From an uncultured Eubacteriales bacterium (GTDB taxonomy: Bacteria > Bacillota > Clostridia > Christensenellales > CAG-138), in contig UQXE01000013.1 of the NCBI GenBank assembly GCA_900544965.1, forward strand, positions 1 through 47,844: a DNA stretch of 47,844 nucleotides, in the 5' to 3' direction. This document shows positions 7,807 through 17,189 of this stretch, in pieces. The first letter of the stretch is position 1, and each line of letters begins with the position of its first letter. Position numbers and translations under genes: made by a program. The notes beneath the pieces are model-generated. The model did not search any database and had not been told where the DNA came from. It was given only the letters and a program-made list of their open reading frames with translations.

Positions 7807-7979
7807 ACATAGTGTTTAAACCAATATATGGCATAGGCGATAGAAATTAGCACCTGTAACGCAGTGAGCCCATAGCATACGTTGCGCCGCACAGTATCGT
7901 TGCGGCGCTTATATATTCTTGCTCCAATTAACGGAACAAAAGGTATCGCGCCTATATATATTAGAAAAGCTGCCGTCAA
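7803..7979 (-). CDS. Small two-helix membrane protein
   Basis: A 58-residue protein with two hydrophobic segments (about residues 3-20 and 38-54) separated by a basic loop, ARIYKRRNDTVRRN. The start is placed at TTG 7979 because GGAGGTGA lies 7 nt upstream; a GTG at 8000 is in frame but precedes that ribosome site. It converges with coaX and the two stop codons share TTAA (7803-7806). No family is recognised. The basic loop and short length are typical of uncharacterised clostridial membrane proteins. Confidence 0.6.
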   Translation of the reverse strand: MTAAFLIYIGAIPFVPLIGARIYKRRNDTVRRNVCYGLTALQVLISIAYAIYWFKHYV

Positions 7980-8146
7980 TAAAATCACCTCCGATGACAC
8001 GTGTATATTATCATTAAAAATATGTATGCTTCAATCGTAGATAGATGGAACGGATACATAATATTAGCAGCCCATCGGCTGTTGTTCACAGAGATAAGCG
8101 CCATTAACTGGTTCCATTCAAGAGAAATATGTATTACATTATCCTG

Positions 8147-8175
8147 TTGACACGCAAAACGATTGGGGTTAGAAT
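8147..8175 (+). promoter_or_regulatory. Sigma-A promoter of uvrB-uvrA
   Basis: Perfect TTGACA (8147-8152), 17-bp spacer, TAGAAT (8170-8175; 5 of 6). Transcription would start near 8182, immediately before the LexA box. The rest of 7980-8281 holds no gene. Confidence 0.88.
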
Positions 8176-8182
8176 AGATGTT

Positions 8183-8196
8183 GGAACGTTCGTTCT
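8183..8196 (+). promoter_or_regulatory. LexA (DinR) SOS box at the uvrB start site
   Basis: GGAACGTTCGTTCT fits the Firmicute SOS operator core GAAC-N4-GTTC. It lies 7 bp after the -10 box, so bound LexA would block initiation. Established knowledge: uvrBA is a LexA target in Bacillus and relatives. Confidence 0.88.
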
Positions 8197-8281
8197 AAAC
8201 CTGCCCGCCTGATTTATCCCGCAGGTGAAACTTAGTACTTAATAATTACTGCCGATATTGGAAAGATGGAGTGTTAAAAAT

Positions 8282-10315
8282 ATGGAGACAAACGGCGCTT
8301 TCAGGCTGGTATCGCCATTTAAGCCTACGGGGGATCAGCCCCAGGCCATAGAAAAGCTCGTAAAGGGAATTGAAGACGGCAATAAAGCCCAGACCCTGTT
8401 GGGAGTTACAGGATCGGGTAAAACGTTTACAATGGCCAATATCATCGAGCGGGTTCAAAGGCCCACCTTGGTTATAGCTCATAATAAGACGTTGGCGGCG
8501 CAGCTTTGCTCCGAGCTGCGGGAATTTTTCCCCGATTCCGCGGTTGAGTATTTCGTCAGCTATTATGATTATTACCAGCCCGAGGCTTACATACCGGCTT
8601 CGGATACCTATATTGAAAAGGTGGCAACGATCAATGAGGAGATCGACAGGCTGAGGCACAGCGCCACATGCGCCCTTAACGAACGCAGGGATGTGATAAT
8701 AGTCGCATCGGTTTCATGCATTTATGCGCTTGGCGATCCTGAGGAGTACCTTAATCTAAGCGTGTCTTTAAGGAAAGGCATGGCCGTTGACCGCGACACC
8801 GTTATGAGGCGGCTGGTGGATATTCAATATCAGCGCAATGAATTCGACTTTGCAAGAGGAACGTTTCGCGCAAAGGGCGACGTCTTAGAGATATTTCCGA
8901 TGAATCTGGTGGATAAAGCCATACGCATAGAGTTTTTCGGCGATGAGATAGAGAGGATAAGCGAGGTAAACCCGCTTACCGGGGAAATGCTGCTGGATAT
9001 GGTTCATACAGTAATCTTTCCGGCGTCGCACTATGCGACTGGTCACGAAAAACTGAAAACGGCTATTTCGGACATTGAAGGGGATTTGTGGAATCAGATA
9101 GGGCGTCTAAAGGACAATGGGGATCTTGTGGAAGCACAGAGGCTGGAACAGCGCACCTTATATGATATTGAGATGATGCAGGAAATCGGGTATTGTCAGG
9201 GCATTGAAAACTATTCCAGATATTTCGACGGCAGGCGTCCGGGTGATCCTCCCTTTACCCTTCTGGATTATTTTCCAGACGATTTCCTGATGATAATCGA
9301 CGAGTCGCATGTTACGCTGCCGCAGATCAGGGGGATGTACCGCGGAGACAGGGCCCGAAAGGAAACGCTGGTTCAATATGGGTTCAGGCTTCCGTCGGCG
9401 TACGACAACAGGCCCTTGAAGTTTGACGAATTTGAGGATAGAATCAACCAGGTGGTTTTCGTCTCCGCCACGCCGGGATCGTATGAGCTTGGGCACTCCT
9501 CATCGATGGCTGAGCAGATAATTAGGCCTACGGGCCTTGTCGATCCCGAGATAAGCGTAAGGCCGGTTACGGGCCAGGTGGACGACCTGCTTGGAGAGAT
9601 AAGGGCTACAGCCGGCGGAGGCATGCGTGTATTGGTTACGACGCTGACAAAGAGGATGGCCGAAATGCTTACGGAATATCTTGATGGAATGGGGGTGCGC
9701 GTGCGCTATATGCATTCCGAGATAGCTACAATGGAGCGAATGGAGATAATAAGGGATCTTCGTCTAGGCGAGTTCGACGTTCTTGTGGGAATAAATTTGC
9801 TGAGGGAGGGTCTGGATCTGCCCGAGGTAGGGCTTGTCGCCATACTCGACGCGGACAAGGAAGGCTTTTTGAGGTCGGATACGTCGCTGATTCAAACCGT
9901 CGGACGTGCCGCCAGGAATTCCGAGGGCAGGGTAATTATGTATGCCGACGGGATAACCGATTCAATGAAAAGGGCCATAGACGAAACGGAGCGAAGGCGA
10001 AAGAAGCAAAAGCAGTATAACGAAGAGCATGGAATAACTCCAAGGAGCATTGTAAAGAGGGTTCATGAAGTTCTCGAGATCTCCGCTTCGGCCCGCTCCA
10101 GGGCGGAGAAGCTGTCCGATGAGGAGAAAGAAGCACGTATAAGAATACTGGAAGAAGAGATGAAGAAGGCTGTGCAGGAGCTTGAGTTTGAGCAGGCGGC
10201 AAAGCTTCGCGACAACATCTATGAGCTTCAAGGCAAAGACAAGCAGGGCGTTAAGAAAACCGCCCCCGGTACGCCGGGGAGCAAGCGTGCGGCCCGCCAG
10301 CGCACCAGAAAGTAA
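8282..10315 (+). CDS. uvrB: Excinuclease ABC subunit B
   Basis: A 677-residue DNA damage-verification helicase of nucleotide excision repair. Walker A is GVTGSGKT (41-48); the beta-hairpin region YYDYYQPEAYIP that clamps the lesion strand is present, as are the DEAD-like box IIDESH and the helicase motif VGRAARN. The C-terminus has a UVR domain (LEFEQAAKLRD) for UvrC/UvrA contact. The start is taken at ATG 8282 with GGAG upstream, matching the usual UvrB N-terminus; TTG 8258 would add eight residues without a ribosome site. uvrA follows after 12 nt. SOS control is predicted by the LexA box upstream. Confidence 0.98.
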   Translation: METNGAFRLVSPFKPTGDQPQAIEKLVKGIEDGNKAQTLLGVTGSGKTFTMANIIERVQRPTLVIAHNKTLAAQLCSELREFFPDSAVEYFVSYYDYYQPEAYIPASDTYIEKVATINEEIDRLRHSATCALNERRDVIIVASVSCIYALGDPEEYLNLSVSLRKGMAVDRDTVMRRLVDIQYQRNEFDFARGTFRAKGDVLEIFPMNLVDKAIRIEFFGDEIERISEVNPLTGEMLLDMVHTVIFPASHYATGHEKLKTAISDIEGDLWNQIGRLKDNGDLVEAQRLEQRTLYDIEMMQEIGYCQGIENYSRYFDGRRPGDPPFTLLDYFPDDFLMIIDESHVTLPQIRGMYRGDRARKETLVQYGFRLPSAYDNRPLKFDEFEDRINQVVFVSATPGSYELGHSSSMAEQIIRPTGLVDPEISVRPVTGQVDDLLGEIRATAGGGMRVLVTTLTKRMAEMLTEYLDGMGVRVRYMHSEIATMERMEIIRDLRLGEFDVLVGINLLREGLDLPEVGLVAILDADKEGFLRSDTSLIQTVGRAARNSEGRVIMYADGITDSMKRAIDETERRRKKQKQYNEEHGITPRSIVKRVHEVLEISASARSRAEKLSDEEKEARIRILEEEMKKAVQELEFEQAAKLRDNIYELQGKDKQGVKKTAPGTPGSKRAARQRTRK

Positions 10316-10327
10316 AGAGGTTAAAAC

Positions 10328-13153
10328 GTGTTAGACGATATTGTAATAAAAGGAGCCAGGGAACATAACCTGAAAAATGTCGATCTGGTACTGCCGCGAA
10401 ATAAGCTGATAGTTTTTACAGGCCTGTCGGGGTCGGGCAAGTCTTCGCTTGCCTTTGATACAATATATGCGGAAGGACAGCGGCGCTACGTTGAGTCGCT
10501 TTCATCTTACGCGCGCCAATTCCTGGGTCAGATGGAAAAGCCTGATATAGATTATATTGAAGGACTGTCGCCGGCGATATCAATAGACCAGAAGAGCACG
10601 TCGAATAACCCGCGCTCAACCGTAGGCACGGTTACTGAAATCAATGATTATTTAAGGCTTCTGTTCGCAAGAATAGGCAAACCGCACTGTCCAAAGTGCG
10701 GACAACCCATTGAGCGCCAAACCGTCGACCAGGTTATCGACCAGATCAACCAGTTTCCCCAGGGTACCCGCATTCAGATTATCGCTCCAGCCGTAAGGGC
10801 CAGAAAGGGAGAACACCAGAAGCTGATTGACCGGATACGCAAGGACGGATATGTCAGGGTGAAAATTGACGGCGAGGTTTATGACATAAACGAAACCCCT
10901 CAACTTAATAAGAATATAAAGCACACGATTGAAGTGGTGGTGGACAGGCTTATTATAAAGGAAGGCATTGACACCAGACTGTCAGACTCGCTCGAGACCG
11001 CGTTTGCCTTTGGCGGAGGGCTGGCCAAGCTCGATGTAATAGGCGGTGAGGAGATGCTTTTTTCCCAAAATTATGCATGCCCGGACTGCGGTATAAGCAT
11101 AGAGGAACTTACGCCGCGAATGTTTTCATTCAATAATCCTTTTGGGGCGTGTCCCCACTGTACGGGTTTAGGAATGCTTATGAGAGTTGATCCCTCGCTT
11201 GTGGTTCCGGATGAAAGGAGGAGCCTTCTTGACGGCGCGATAAGCGTAAGCGGCTGGCAGAGCGACAGTAACAACACTATGGCCCGGATGTATTTCACGG
11301 CGTTGTCTAAGGAATATGATTTTTCGCTTGATACGCCGTGGTTGGAGCTTTCGGATGAGGTTAAGCGCGTCTTGCTATATGGAACGGGGGAACGCAAGCT
11401 GCACATACAGTATAAGCGCGACTATGGGAGCGGTGAATTTGACGCCGCGTTTGAGGGCGTAATCAGCAATCTTGAGCGAAGGTACCGTGAAACCCAATCG
11501 GATTACATGAAGAGGGAGATCGAATCCTACATGTCCCAGATACCATGCCCGGAGTGCCATGGAAAGCGCCTTAAGCCCGAAAGCCTGGCCGTAACCGTGG
11601 AAGGAAGCTCGATTGCACAGGTGAGCGACCTAACGGTTTTAGAAGCGCGGGCATTTATAGGCTCGTTGCGCCTTACGGACAGCCAAAAAATAATAGCGGA
11701 ACAGATAATTAAGGAAATAGACGCTAGAATTGGATTTCTTATCGATGTGGGACTTGATTACCTTACGCTTTCGAGATCGGCTGCGTCGCTTTCCGGCGGG
11801 GAGGCACAGAGGATAAGGCTTGCCACACAGATAGGCTCGGGGCTGGTTGGGGTGCTTTATATACTTGACGAACCCAGTATCGGACTGCATCAGAGGGATA
11901 ACGCAAGGCTTTTGCGCACATTAAAGGGTATGCGCGATCTCGGAAACACTCTTATCGTTGTTGAACACGACGAGGAGACGATCCGTGAAGCGGACTATCT
12001 TGTGGATATTGGTCCTGGCGCGGGAGCTCATGGGGGAAAGATAGTGGCAAAGGGCACGCTGTCGGATATAATGGAATGCAGCGAATCGATAACCGGACAA
12101 TACCTGTGCGGCGAAAAGCAAATAGACGTTCCTGAAAAGCGGCGCGGGTTGAATGGAAAATGGCTGTCAATACGCGGCGCTAAGGCAAATAACCTTAAAG
12201 GCATAGATGTGGATATTCCGCTGGGAGTGTTTACCTGCGTTACGGGAGTTTCCGGTTCGGGCAAATCAAGCCTTGTAAATGAAATTATAAAAAAGACGCT
12301 TTTAAGGGAGCTTAACCGCGCCAAGACAAGGCCGGCCGGATACGAATCTATCAGCGGGCTTGAGCATCTTGATAAGGTAATTGATATAGACCAGTCCCCA
12401 ATCGGACGGACGCCCCGAAGCAATCCCGCGACCTATACCGGCCTTTTTGATCTTATCCGCGACCTGTTTTCGATGACACAGGACGCAAGGATGCGTGGAT
12501 ATACAACGAGCCGCTTCAGCTTTAACGTTAAGGGAGGCAGGTGCGAGGCCTGTAAAGGGGACGGCATAATAAAGATAGAAATGCACTTCTTGCCGGATGT
12601 ATACGTTCCGTGCGAGGTATGCAAAGGCAAGCGGTATAACCGGGAAACGCTGGAGGTCAAGTACAAGGGGAAATCCATCTATGATGTGTTGGACATGACC
12701 GTTGAGGAGGCGCTTGGGTTTTTCTCGAGCCTGCCCAAAATTTCGCGCAAGCTTCAAACCCTTTTCGACGTTGGCCTTGGCTATATTAAGCTTGGGCAGC
12801 CCTCAACTACTCTATCCGGAGGAGAAGCGCAGCGCATTAAGCTTGCGACCGAGCTGTCAAGACGAAATACGGGAAAGACATTCTATATCTTGGACGAGCC
12901 CACAACAGGACTGCACGTAGCCGATGTGCAGAAATTGCTGTATATACTGGATCGGTTGTGTGAGGGCGGAAGCTCGGTGCTGGTTATAGAACATAACCTT
13001 GAAGTGATAAAAAGAGCGGACTACATAATAGACCTGGGTCCCGAAGGCGGCGACAGGGGAGGAGAGATTGTCGTATGCGGAAGGCCGGAGGAGGTAATAA
13101 ACTGCTCTCAAAGCTATACAGGCCAGTATCTCAAGCCTATGCTGGAGTGTTGA
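10328..13153 (+). CDS. uvrA: Excinuclease ABC subunit A
   Basis: A 941-residue ABC-type ATPase that recognises damaged DNA and loads UvrB. It has two nucleotide-binding halves: Walker A GLSGSGKS (32-39) and a second GVSGSGKS in the C-terminal half, each with an LSGGEAQRI signature. Zinc-binding cysteine pairs occur in CPKCG, CPDCG with ACPHC, and CEACKGDG with PCEVCKGK, matching the three zinc modules of the family. The start is GTG 10328, 12 nt after uvrB, so both are under the same SOS promoter. Length is typical. Confidence 0.98.
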   Translation: MLDDIVIKGAREHNLKNVDLVLPRNKLIVFTGLSGSGKSSLAFDTIYAEGQRRYVESLSSYARQFLGQMEKPDIDYIEGLSPAISIDQKSTSNNPRSTVGTVTEINDYLRLLFARIGKPHCPKCGQPIERQTVDQVIDQINQFPQGTRIQIIAPAVRARKGEHQKLIDRIRKDGYVRVKIDGEVYDINETPQLNKNIKHTIEVVVDRLIIKEGIDTRLSDSLETAFAFGGGLAKLDVIGGEEMLFSQNYACPDCGISIEELTPRMFSFNNPFGACPHCTGLGMLMRVDPSLVVPDERRSLLDGAISVSGWQSDSNNTMARMYFTALSKEYDFSLDTPWLELSDEVKRVLLYGTGERKLHIQYKRDYGSGEFDAAFEGVISNLERRYRETQSDYMKREIESYMSQIPCPECHGKRLKPESLAVTVEGSSIAQVSDLTVLEARAFIGSLRLTDSQKIIAEQIIKEIDARIGFLIDVGLDYLTLSRSAASLSGGEAQRIRLATQIGSGLVGVLYILDEPSIGLHQRDNARLLRTLKGMRDLGNTLIVVEHDEETIREADYLVDIGPGAGAHGGKIVAKGTLSDIMECSESITGQYLCGEKQIDVPEKRRGLNGKWLSIRGAKANNLKGIDVDIPLGVFTCVTGVSGSGKSSLVNEIIKKTLLRELNRAKTRPAGYESISGLEHLDKVIDIDQSPIGRTPRSNPATYTGLFDLIRDLFSMTQDARMRGYTTSRFSFNVKGGRCEACKGDGIIKIEMHFLPDVYVPCEVCKGKRYNRETLEVKYKGKSIYDVLDMTVEEALGFFSSLPKISRKLQTLFDVGLGYIKLGQPSTTLSGGEAQRIKLATELSRRNTGKTFYILDEPTTGLHVADVQKLLYILDRLCEGGSSVLVIEHNLEVIKRADYIIDLGPEGGDRGGEIVVCGRPEEVINCSQSYTGQYLKPMLEC

Positions 13154-13195
13154 TACGGCTTGCCGTACTACCCGGAATGAAAAGAGGATGTATAT

Positions 13196-13930
13196 ATGGA
13201 ATATGGTATGGAACGCTGGTACATGGTTGCTCCACAGCGGTTCTCGGTAAGAAAATATGATGGAGAGCCATCTGAAGAGGATCTGGATGCTCTTAAAGAA
13301 ATTGCAAAAAGTTTTTCAAGAAACGGAGTAAGAATAGAGCTGGGCGTGGATGAGAAAATATTTACGCCAATTTTTCTATGGTATGGCAAGGTTAAGGGAG
13401 CGTCGCACTATGCCGCGTTTATCGCCCGAAATGATACGGATCCAAGAATGGTAGGCTACCTCGGGGAAGCGTTTATACTAGAATGCTGCGCCATGGGTTT
13501 GGGCACATGCTGGCTTGGGGCTTCGTACAAAAAGAAGCTTGCGCGAGACCGAACCATGCTTTCACGGCATGAGCGGATTTCATGCATAACGCCAATAGGA
13601 TTGCCAGGAGAACAATATGCGGGGCGGCCAAGAAGATCGCTGGACAAGCTTACAGGCTTGACTCAGGATGAGCTTATTGGTCTTCCGGAATGGCAGCAGC
13701 GTGCGCTTGAGTGCGCAAGAATAGCCCCTTCTGCGGTAAATGCGCAGCCATGGAGCTTTGAGGTGAAAGACGACAGGATCATTGTCAGGTGTATATCCAA
13801 CAATTTAGGATACGGCATGCTTGACTGCGGCATCGCAATGCTTCATATTGAACTTGGAGCCTCGCATTGCGATGTTTCCGGAGAGTGGAAGCTTCAAGAC
13901 AGGGACGCCGTCTTTATTCCTAAACTATGA
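13196..13930 (+). CDS. Nitroreductase-family flavoprotein
   Basis: A 244-residue protein resembling the TM1586-type nitroreductase family, a fused or double-length variant of the FMN-binding fold. Features include an N-terminal RFSVRKYDG (about residues 15-23), FILECCAMGLGTCWLGASY (about 93-111) and a second half with ALECARIAPSAVNAQPWSF, the classic flavin-contact pattern. The physiological substrate is unknown. It begins 42 nt after uvrA with AAAGAGG upstream and no terminator between, so read-through from the SOS operon is possible. Confidence 0.82.
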   Translation: MEYGMERWYMVAPQRFSVRKYDGEPSEEDLDALKEIAKSFSRNGVRIELGVDEKIFTPIFLWYGKVKGASHYAAFIARNDTDPRMVGYLGEAFILECCAMGLGTCWLGASYKKKLARDRTMLSRHERISCITPIGLPGEQYAGRPRRSLDKLTGLTQDELIGLPEWQQRALECARIAPSAVNAQPWSFEVKDDRIIVRCISNNLGYGMLDCGIAMLHIELGASHCDVSGEWKLQDRDAVFIPKL

Positions 13931-14014
13931 TTGCTTCGAATCAAAGCGGTCCTCAATATAGGCCAACTTGGTATTAAATTTAAGAAAAATAATCGCATGG
14001 GAGATTATTTCGTG

Positions 14015-14812
14015 ATGAACGTACGTGCATACGGCTGTAAACCATACAGGATTGTTGCGGTGCATGGCGGGCCCGGCGCTTTGGGCGGCTTGGCGGGGTT
14101 GGCTGGAGATATAGAGTCTATGACCGGATGTGGAGTTATCGAGCCAATGCAGACCCGTTTCTCAATAGATGGGCTTATCAAGGAGTTAAAGGATCAAATT
14201 GAAGTGTTTTGCAGCCCGCCCGTATTTTTGATAGGTCATTCCTGGGGAGCCTGGCTGACTGGATTGACGGCTGGTAGATATCCCGATTTGGTGCGGAAAG
14301 TAGTTTTGATTGGGTGCGCTCCCCTGGATGAAAGCTTTGTATCGCAGATTGCCCAAAGAAGAATAAAAAATATGACGCCAGCGGAAAGAAAGGAGTTTGT
14401 CTCCTTGGTTAGCTTGATGGAAAGCGGCTCTAATGATAATGATATGGACAAAAAGCTTGAACGGCTGGGCGTTCTTGTAGACGGATCGGATTTTTATGAT
14501 AGAATTGAATCAGAAGTTGAGGAAACGGTCTCAATTAATGGAATGATGTATTCGCAAGTGTGGACTGAAGCCTCAAAAATGCGCAAAAGCGGGGCGCTCG
14601 TAAGCTGTTTTAAAGGGCTTAAAATGCCAATATCCATAATTCATGGCAGTTGGGATCCTCATCCATATGAAGGAACCACATCTCCTCTTAAGTTGGCGGG
14701 ACTTGAATTTAATGAACACATACTTGAAAAGTGCGGACATACGCCATGGAAGGAGAAATATGCCAGAATTGAATTTTACTCGATTCTTGTTAGAGAACTG
14801 TCAATGGTATGA
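14015..14812 (+). CDS. Alpha/beta hydrolase (proline-iminopeptidase-like)
   Basis: A 265-residue alpha/beta-hydrolase. The oxyanion motif HGGPG (17-21), the nucleophile elbow GHSWG with Ser76, an Asp in HGSWDPHP and the His in CGHTPW make a full catalytic set. HGGPG plus GHSWG is typical of proline iminopeptidase and related esterases. The reading frame is open from 13931, but the start is put at ATG 14015 (GTG 14012 also possible) because GGGAG lies at 13999-14003. No signal peptide is present. The substrate is unknown. It lies 84 nt after the nitroreductase gene. Confidence 0.82.
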   Translation: MNVRAYGCKPYRIVAVHGGPGALGGLAGLAGDIESMTGCGVIEPMQTRFSIDGLIKELKDQIEVFCSPPVFLIGHSWGAWLTGLTAGRYPDLVRKVVLIGCAPLDESFVSQIAQRRIKNMTPAERKEFVSLVSLMESGSNDNDMDKKLERLGVLVDGSDFYDRIESEVEETVSINGMMYSQVWTEASKMRKSGALVSCFKGLKMPISIIHGSWDPHPYEGTTSPLKLAGLEFNEHILEKCGHTPWKEKYARIEFYSILVRELSMV

Positions 14813-14936
14813 TTTTACCGCTGCCGGAAGGCCCTTTATTGATAATAATTTAGCAATAAAATGTATATTTTGAAACATTTGCGTGAATTTATTGCTAAAC
14901 TTTTACATTAACGTTTATCTTGCTTGAAAAACCTTA

Positions 14937-14945
14937 TGTTATAAT
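14937..14945 (+). promoter_or_regulatory. Extended -10 promoter of the rubrerythrin gene
   Basis: TGTTATAAT is a perfect extended -10 element, 41 bp before the start codon; no good -35 box is seen. A hairpin with 10-bp arms (14851-14860 and 14888-14897) lies just upstream and may end the preceding transcript. Confidence 0.65.
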
Positions 14946-14986
14946 CTATAATTGATATGTAGTAAATTGTATGAGGAGGAAATAAC

Positions 14987-15535
14987 ATGAAGAAGTATCG
15001 TTGTACAGTGTGCGGCTACATACATGAGGGCGAAAATCCCCCTGAATTTTGTCCGGTATGCAAGGTGCCTGCCAGCAAGTTCGTATTAGTAGAGGAAACA
15101 GATATGGCGTGGGCGGCCGAACACATGGTAGGCGTTGCCAAGGGCGTTGATGAAAGTATAATTTCGGGTTTGCGCGCCAACTTTGAAGGCGAATGCACAG
15201 AGGTAGGCATGTATCTTGCCATGAGCCGGGTTGCGGATCGCGAAGGATATCCGGAAGTTGCGGAAGCGTACAAACGAATAGCGTTTGAAGAGGCCGAGCA
15301 TGCCGCCAAGTTCGCTGAACTTCTTGGGGAGTGCGTTACAGACAGCACAAAGAAGAATTTGGAGCTCAGGGTTGCGGCCGAGCATGGCGCGACTCAGGGC
15401 AAGGTTGACCTTGCCGCTATGGCTAAAAAACAGAACCTTGACGCAATCCACGATACAGTGCATGAGATGGCACGCGACGAAGCGCGCCATGGCAAGGCGT
15501 TTAAAGGACTGCTGGAGAGATATTTCGGCAAATAA
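14987..15535 (+). CDS. Reverse rubrerythrin (rubredoxin domain first)
   Basis: A 182-residue non-haem iron protein with the reversed domain order known from clostridia. The N-terminal rubredoxin-like iron site has CTVCGY (6-11) and CPVC (22-25). It is followed by a four-helix ferritin-like diiron domain with repeated EXXH-type ligands (FEGECTEVGMY, FEEAEHAAK, ARDEARHGKAF). Such proteins reduce hydrogen peroxide and oxygen with electrons from NADH through other carriers, and are major oxidative-stress defences in anaerobes. GAGGAGG precedes ATG 14987. It is a single-gene unit closed by a strong terminator. Confidence 0.95.
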   Translation: MKKYRCTVCGYIHEGENPPEFCPVCKVPASKFVLVEETDMAWAAEHMVGVAKGVDESIISGLRANFEGECTEVGMYLAMSRVADREGYPEVAEAYKRIAFEEAEHAAKFAELLGECVTDSTKKNLELRVAAEHGATQGKVDLAAMAKKQNLDAIHDTVHEMARDEARHGKAFKGLLERYFGK

Positions 15536-15607
15536 TCGCAGCGTGAAGTGCTATTAAGATGTAACTAAGGATACAGGGGACAAACATAACAGGTGTTTTA
15601 TGGACTT

Positions 15608-15640
15608 ACGGCATGGCATTTAATGGCCATGCCGTTTTAT
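15608..15640 (+). terminator. Intrinsic terminator of the rubrerythrin gene
   Basis: ACGGCATGGC pairs perfectly with GCCATGCCGT around a short loop and is followed by TTTTAT. Confidence 0.88.
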
Positions 15641-15802
15641 AAAATTGATAAGCTTTAAGCCATTGTTTATAGTTTTACGCACTCTTTACGAATTTAAAAG
15701 CTAATAAAAAATATAAATTGTTTGAATCTTTACCATAATATCAATAGAAAATCCAAACGTGATTAGAGGAATACTATAAAAAAACGGCTGGAGATGTTGC
15801 TT

Positions 15803-17170
15803 ATGAATAAAAAGGGAACTTACACATTATTTTTTATTATATTAACTATGGTATTTTTGTTCGGATGTGACGAAAAGCCTGGCGTTGACAATGAAACTCT
15901 GGGAGAAATGATATCAATAGACGGGGTGGATGTATCTGGTATGAGCATCGGCGACGCATACGAGTCGTTGACGTACGCGCATGAGCAGATGTTAGCCGGC
16001 ACAAAGTATGTAATCAAGACGGATAAAGCGGAAACCGTTGAGATAAAGGCCTCAGAGCTTCCCTTTTCATTTAATGTTCAAAAGGCGTTGGAGGAAGCCT
16101 TTTCGTTGGAACCGTATCAAATATCAAGCGGCGAGCCTAGGACGCTGCGCTGTCAGATAGCCTATAATGAGGAAGAAGGCATTAAAATAATTGACTCAAA
16201 GACAAAGGCCTTATATAGAGATCCAGTGGACGCAAAGGCGGTCTATGATCCCAACGCTGCCGAGGGATTTAAATTTGTTAAGGAGCAGCCTGGCCTAAAG
16301 GCGGATATACAGGATATAAACATGCAGATTGCTCAATCCGTAATTGAGGGAAACATAATTGAAATAAATGCAAAAATGCTTGAGGTTACTCCCGAATATA
16401 CGCTAGAAAGAGCAAAGATGGAGAATACCCTTGTATCCGAATTTTCAACGTCATATGCAAAATCCCCGCATAATAATGAAAACAGGGTTTATAACATCAA
16501 AAAGGGAGCGGATATGATAGACGGCGTCAGACTCAATCCAGGAGAGGAATTTGACACCAACGATATCCTGGGCCCGAGAAATGAGAAAAATGGATGGAAG
16601 GAGGCGCCTGGCATACGAAACGGGAAATATGAACAGGAATTTGGCGGAGGCATATGCCAGGTATCGTCTACCCTGTACAATGCCGTGCTGATGGCTGATC
16701 TTGAAATAACGGACAGGCAGCACCATTCATGGCCCATGGGCTACGTGCCAATAGGCAGGGACGCTACTATAAGTACTGACGGACCAAACCTAAAGTTTAA
16801 AAATAATGGCGATACCCCAATAACAATCTCCGCGAAGACGGATGATGAAAATCTGACGATTACAATAAGCATATACGGAACAGCCCTCAAAGACGGCATG
16901 AGCATAAAGCTATCCTCTGATAAGATTGATACGCTGCCCGAACCTGAACCGGAGTTTGAGCTTGACAGCGGCCTTCCGTACAATACCAAGGTAAAAAAGC
17001 GCGATGGGAGGGCAGGCAGCGTGTCGGAGACATATAAGGAGTATTACGATTCCAATGGAAAATTGTTAAAGCGAAAATTAGTCTCTAAGGACACATATAA
17101 GCCTATTTCAGCTATAGTACAGGTATCTGAGGATATATACTATCAGCAGATATGGAATAACGTTGACTAA
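15803..17170 (+). CDS. VanW-family lipoprotein with G5-like domain
   Basis: A 455-residue lipoprotein. The signal peptide ends in the lipobox LFGC, which would place the mature N-terminus at Cys on the outer membrane face. A PG_binding_4-like region follows (ISIDGVDVSGMSIGDAYESL), then a VanW domain with FGGGICQVSSTLYNAVLMAD and GRDATIS, then a G5-like C-terminal segment (ETYKEYYDSNGKLLKRK). The start is ATG 15803 because GGAG lies at 15790-15793; ATG 15794 is too close to it. It is a paralogue of the protein at 3576-5069 but is lipid-anchored instead of carrying a transmembrane helix. The function is unknown; cell-envelope location is well supported. Confidence 0.88.
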   Translation: MNKKGTYTLFFIILTMVFLFGCDEKPGVDNETLGEMISIDGVDVSGMSIGDAYESLTYAHEQMLAGTKYVIKTDKAETVEIKASELPFSFNVQKALEEAFSLEPYQISSGEPRTLRCQIAYNEEEGIKIIDSKTKALYRDPVDAKAVYDPNAAEGFKFVKEQPGLKADIQDINMQIAQSVIEGNIIEINAKMLEVTPEYTLERAKMENTLVSEFSTSYAKSPHNNENRVYNIKKGADMIDGVRLNPGEEFDTNDILGPRNEKNGWKEAPGIRNGKYEQEFGGGICQVSSTLYNAVLMADLEITDRQHHSWPMGYVPIGRDATISTDGPNLKFKNNGDTPITISAKTDDENLTITISIYGTALKDGMSIKLSSDKIDTLPEPEPEFELDSGLPYNTKVKKRDGRAGSVSETYKEYYDSNGKLLKRKLVSKDTYKPISAIVQVSEDIYYQQIWNNVD

Positions 17171-17189
17171 GCTGTATTTTATTAGGCAA

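Noticed and set aside
12302..12757. Antisense open frames inside uvrA
   Set aside because: Composition and position are those of shadow frames of a conserved gene.
14936..14960. PerR box in front of reverse rubrerythrin
   Set aside because: The TTATAAT half-site is followed by TATAATT instead of the inverted ATTATAA, so the palindrome is poor; it is better explained as the extended -10 box.
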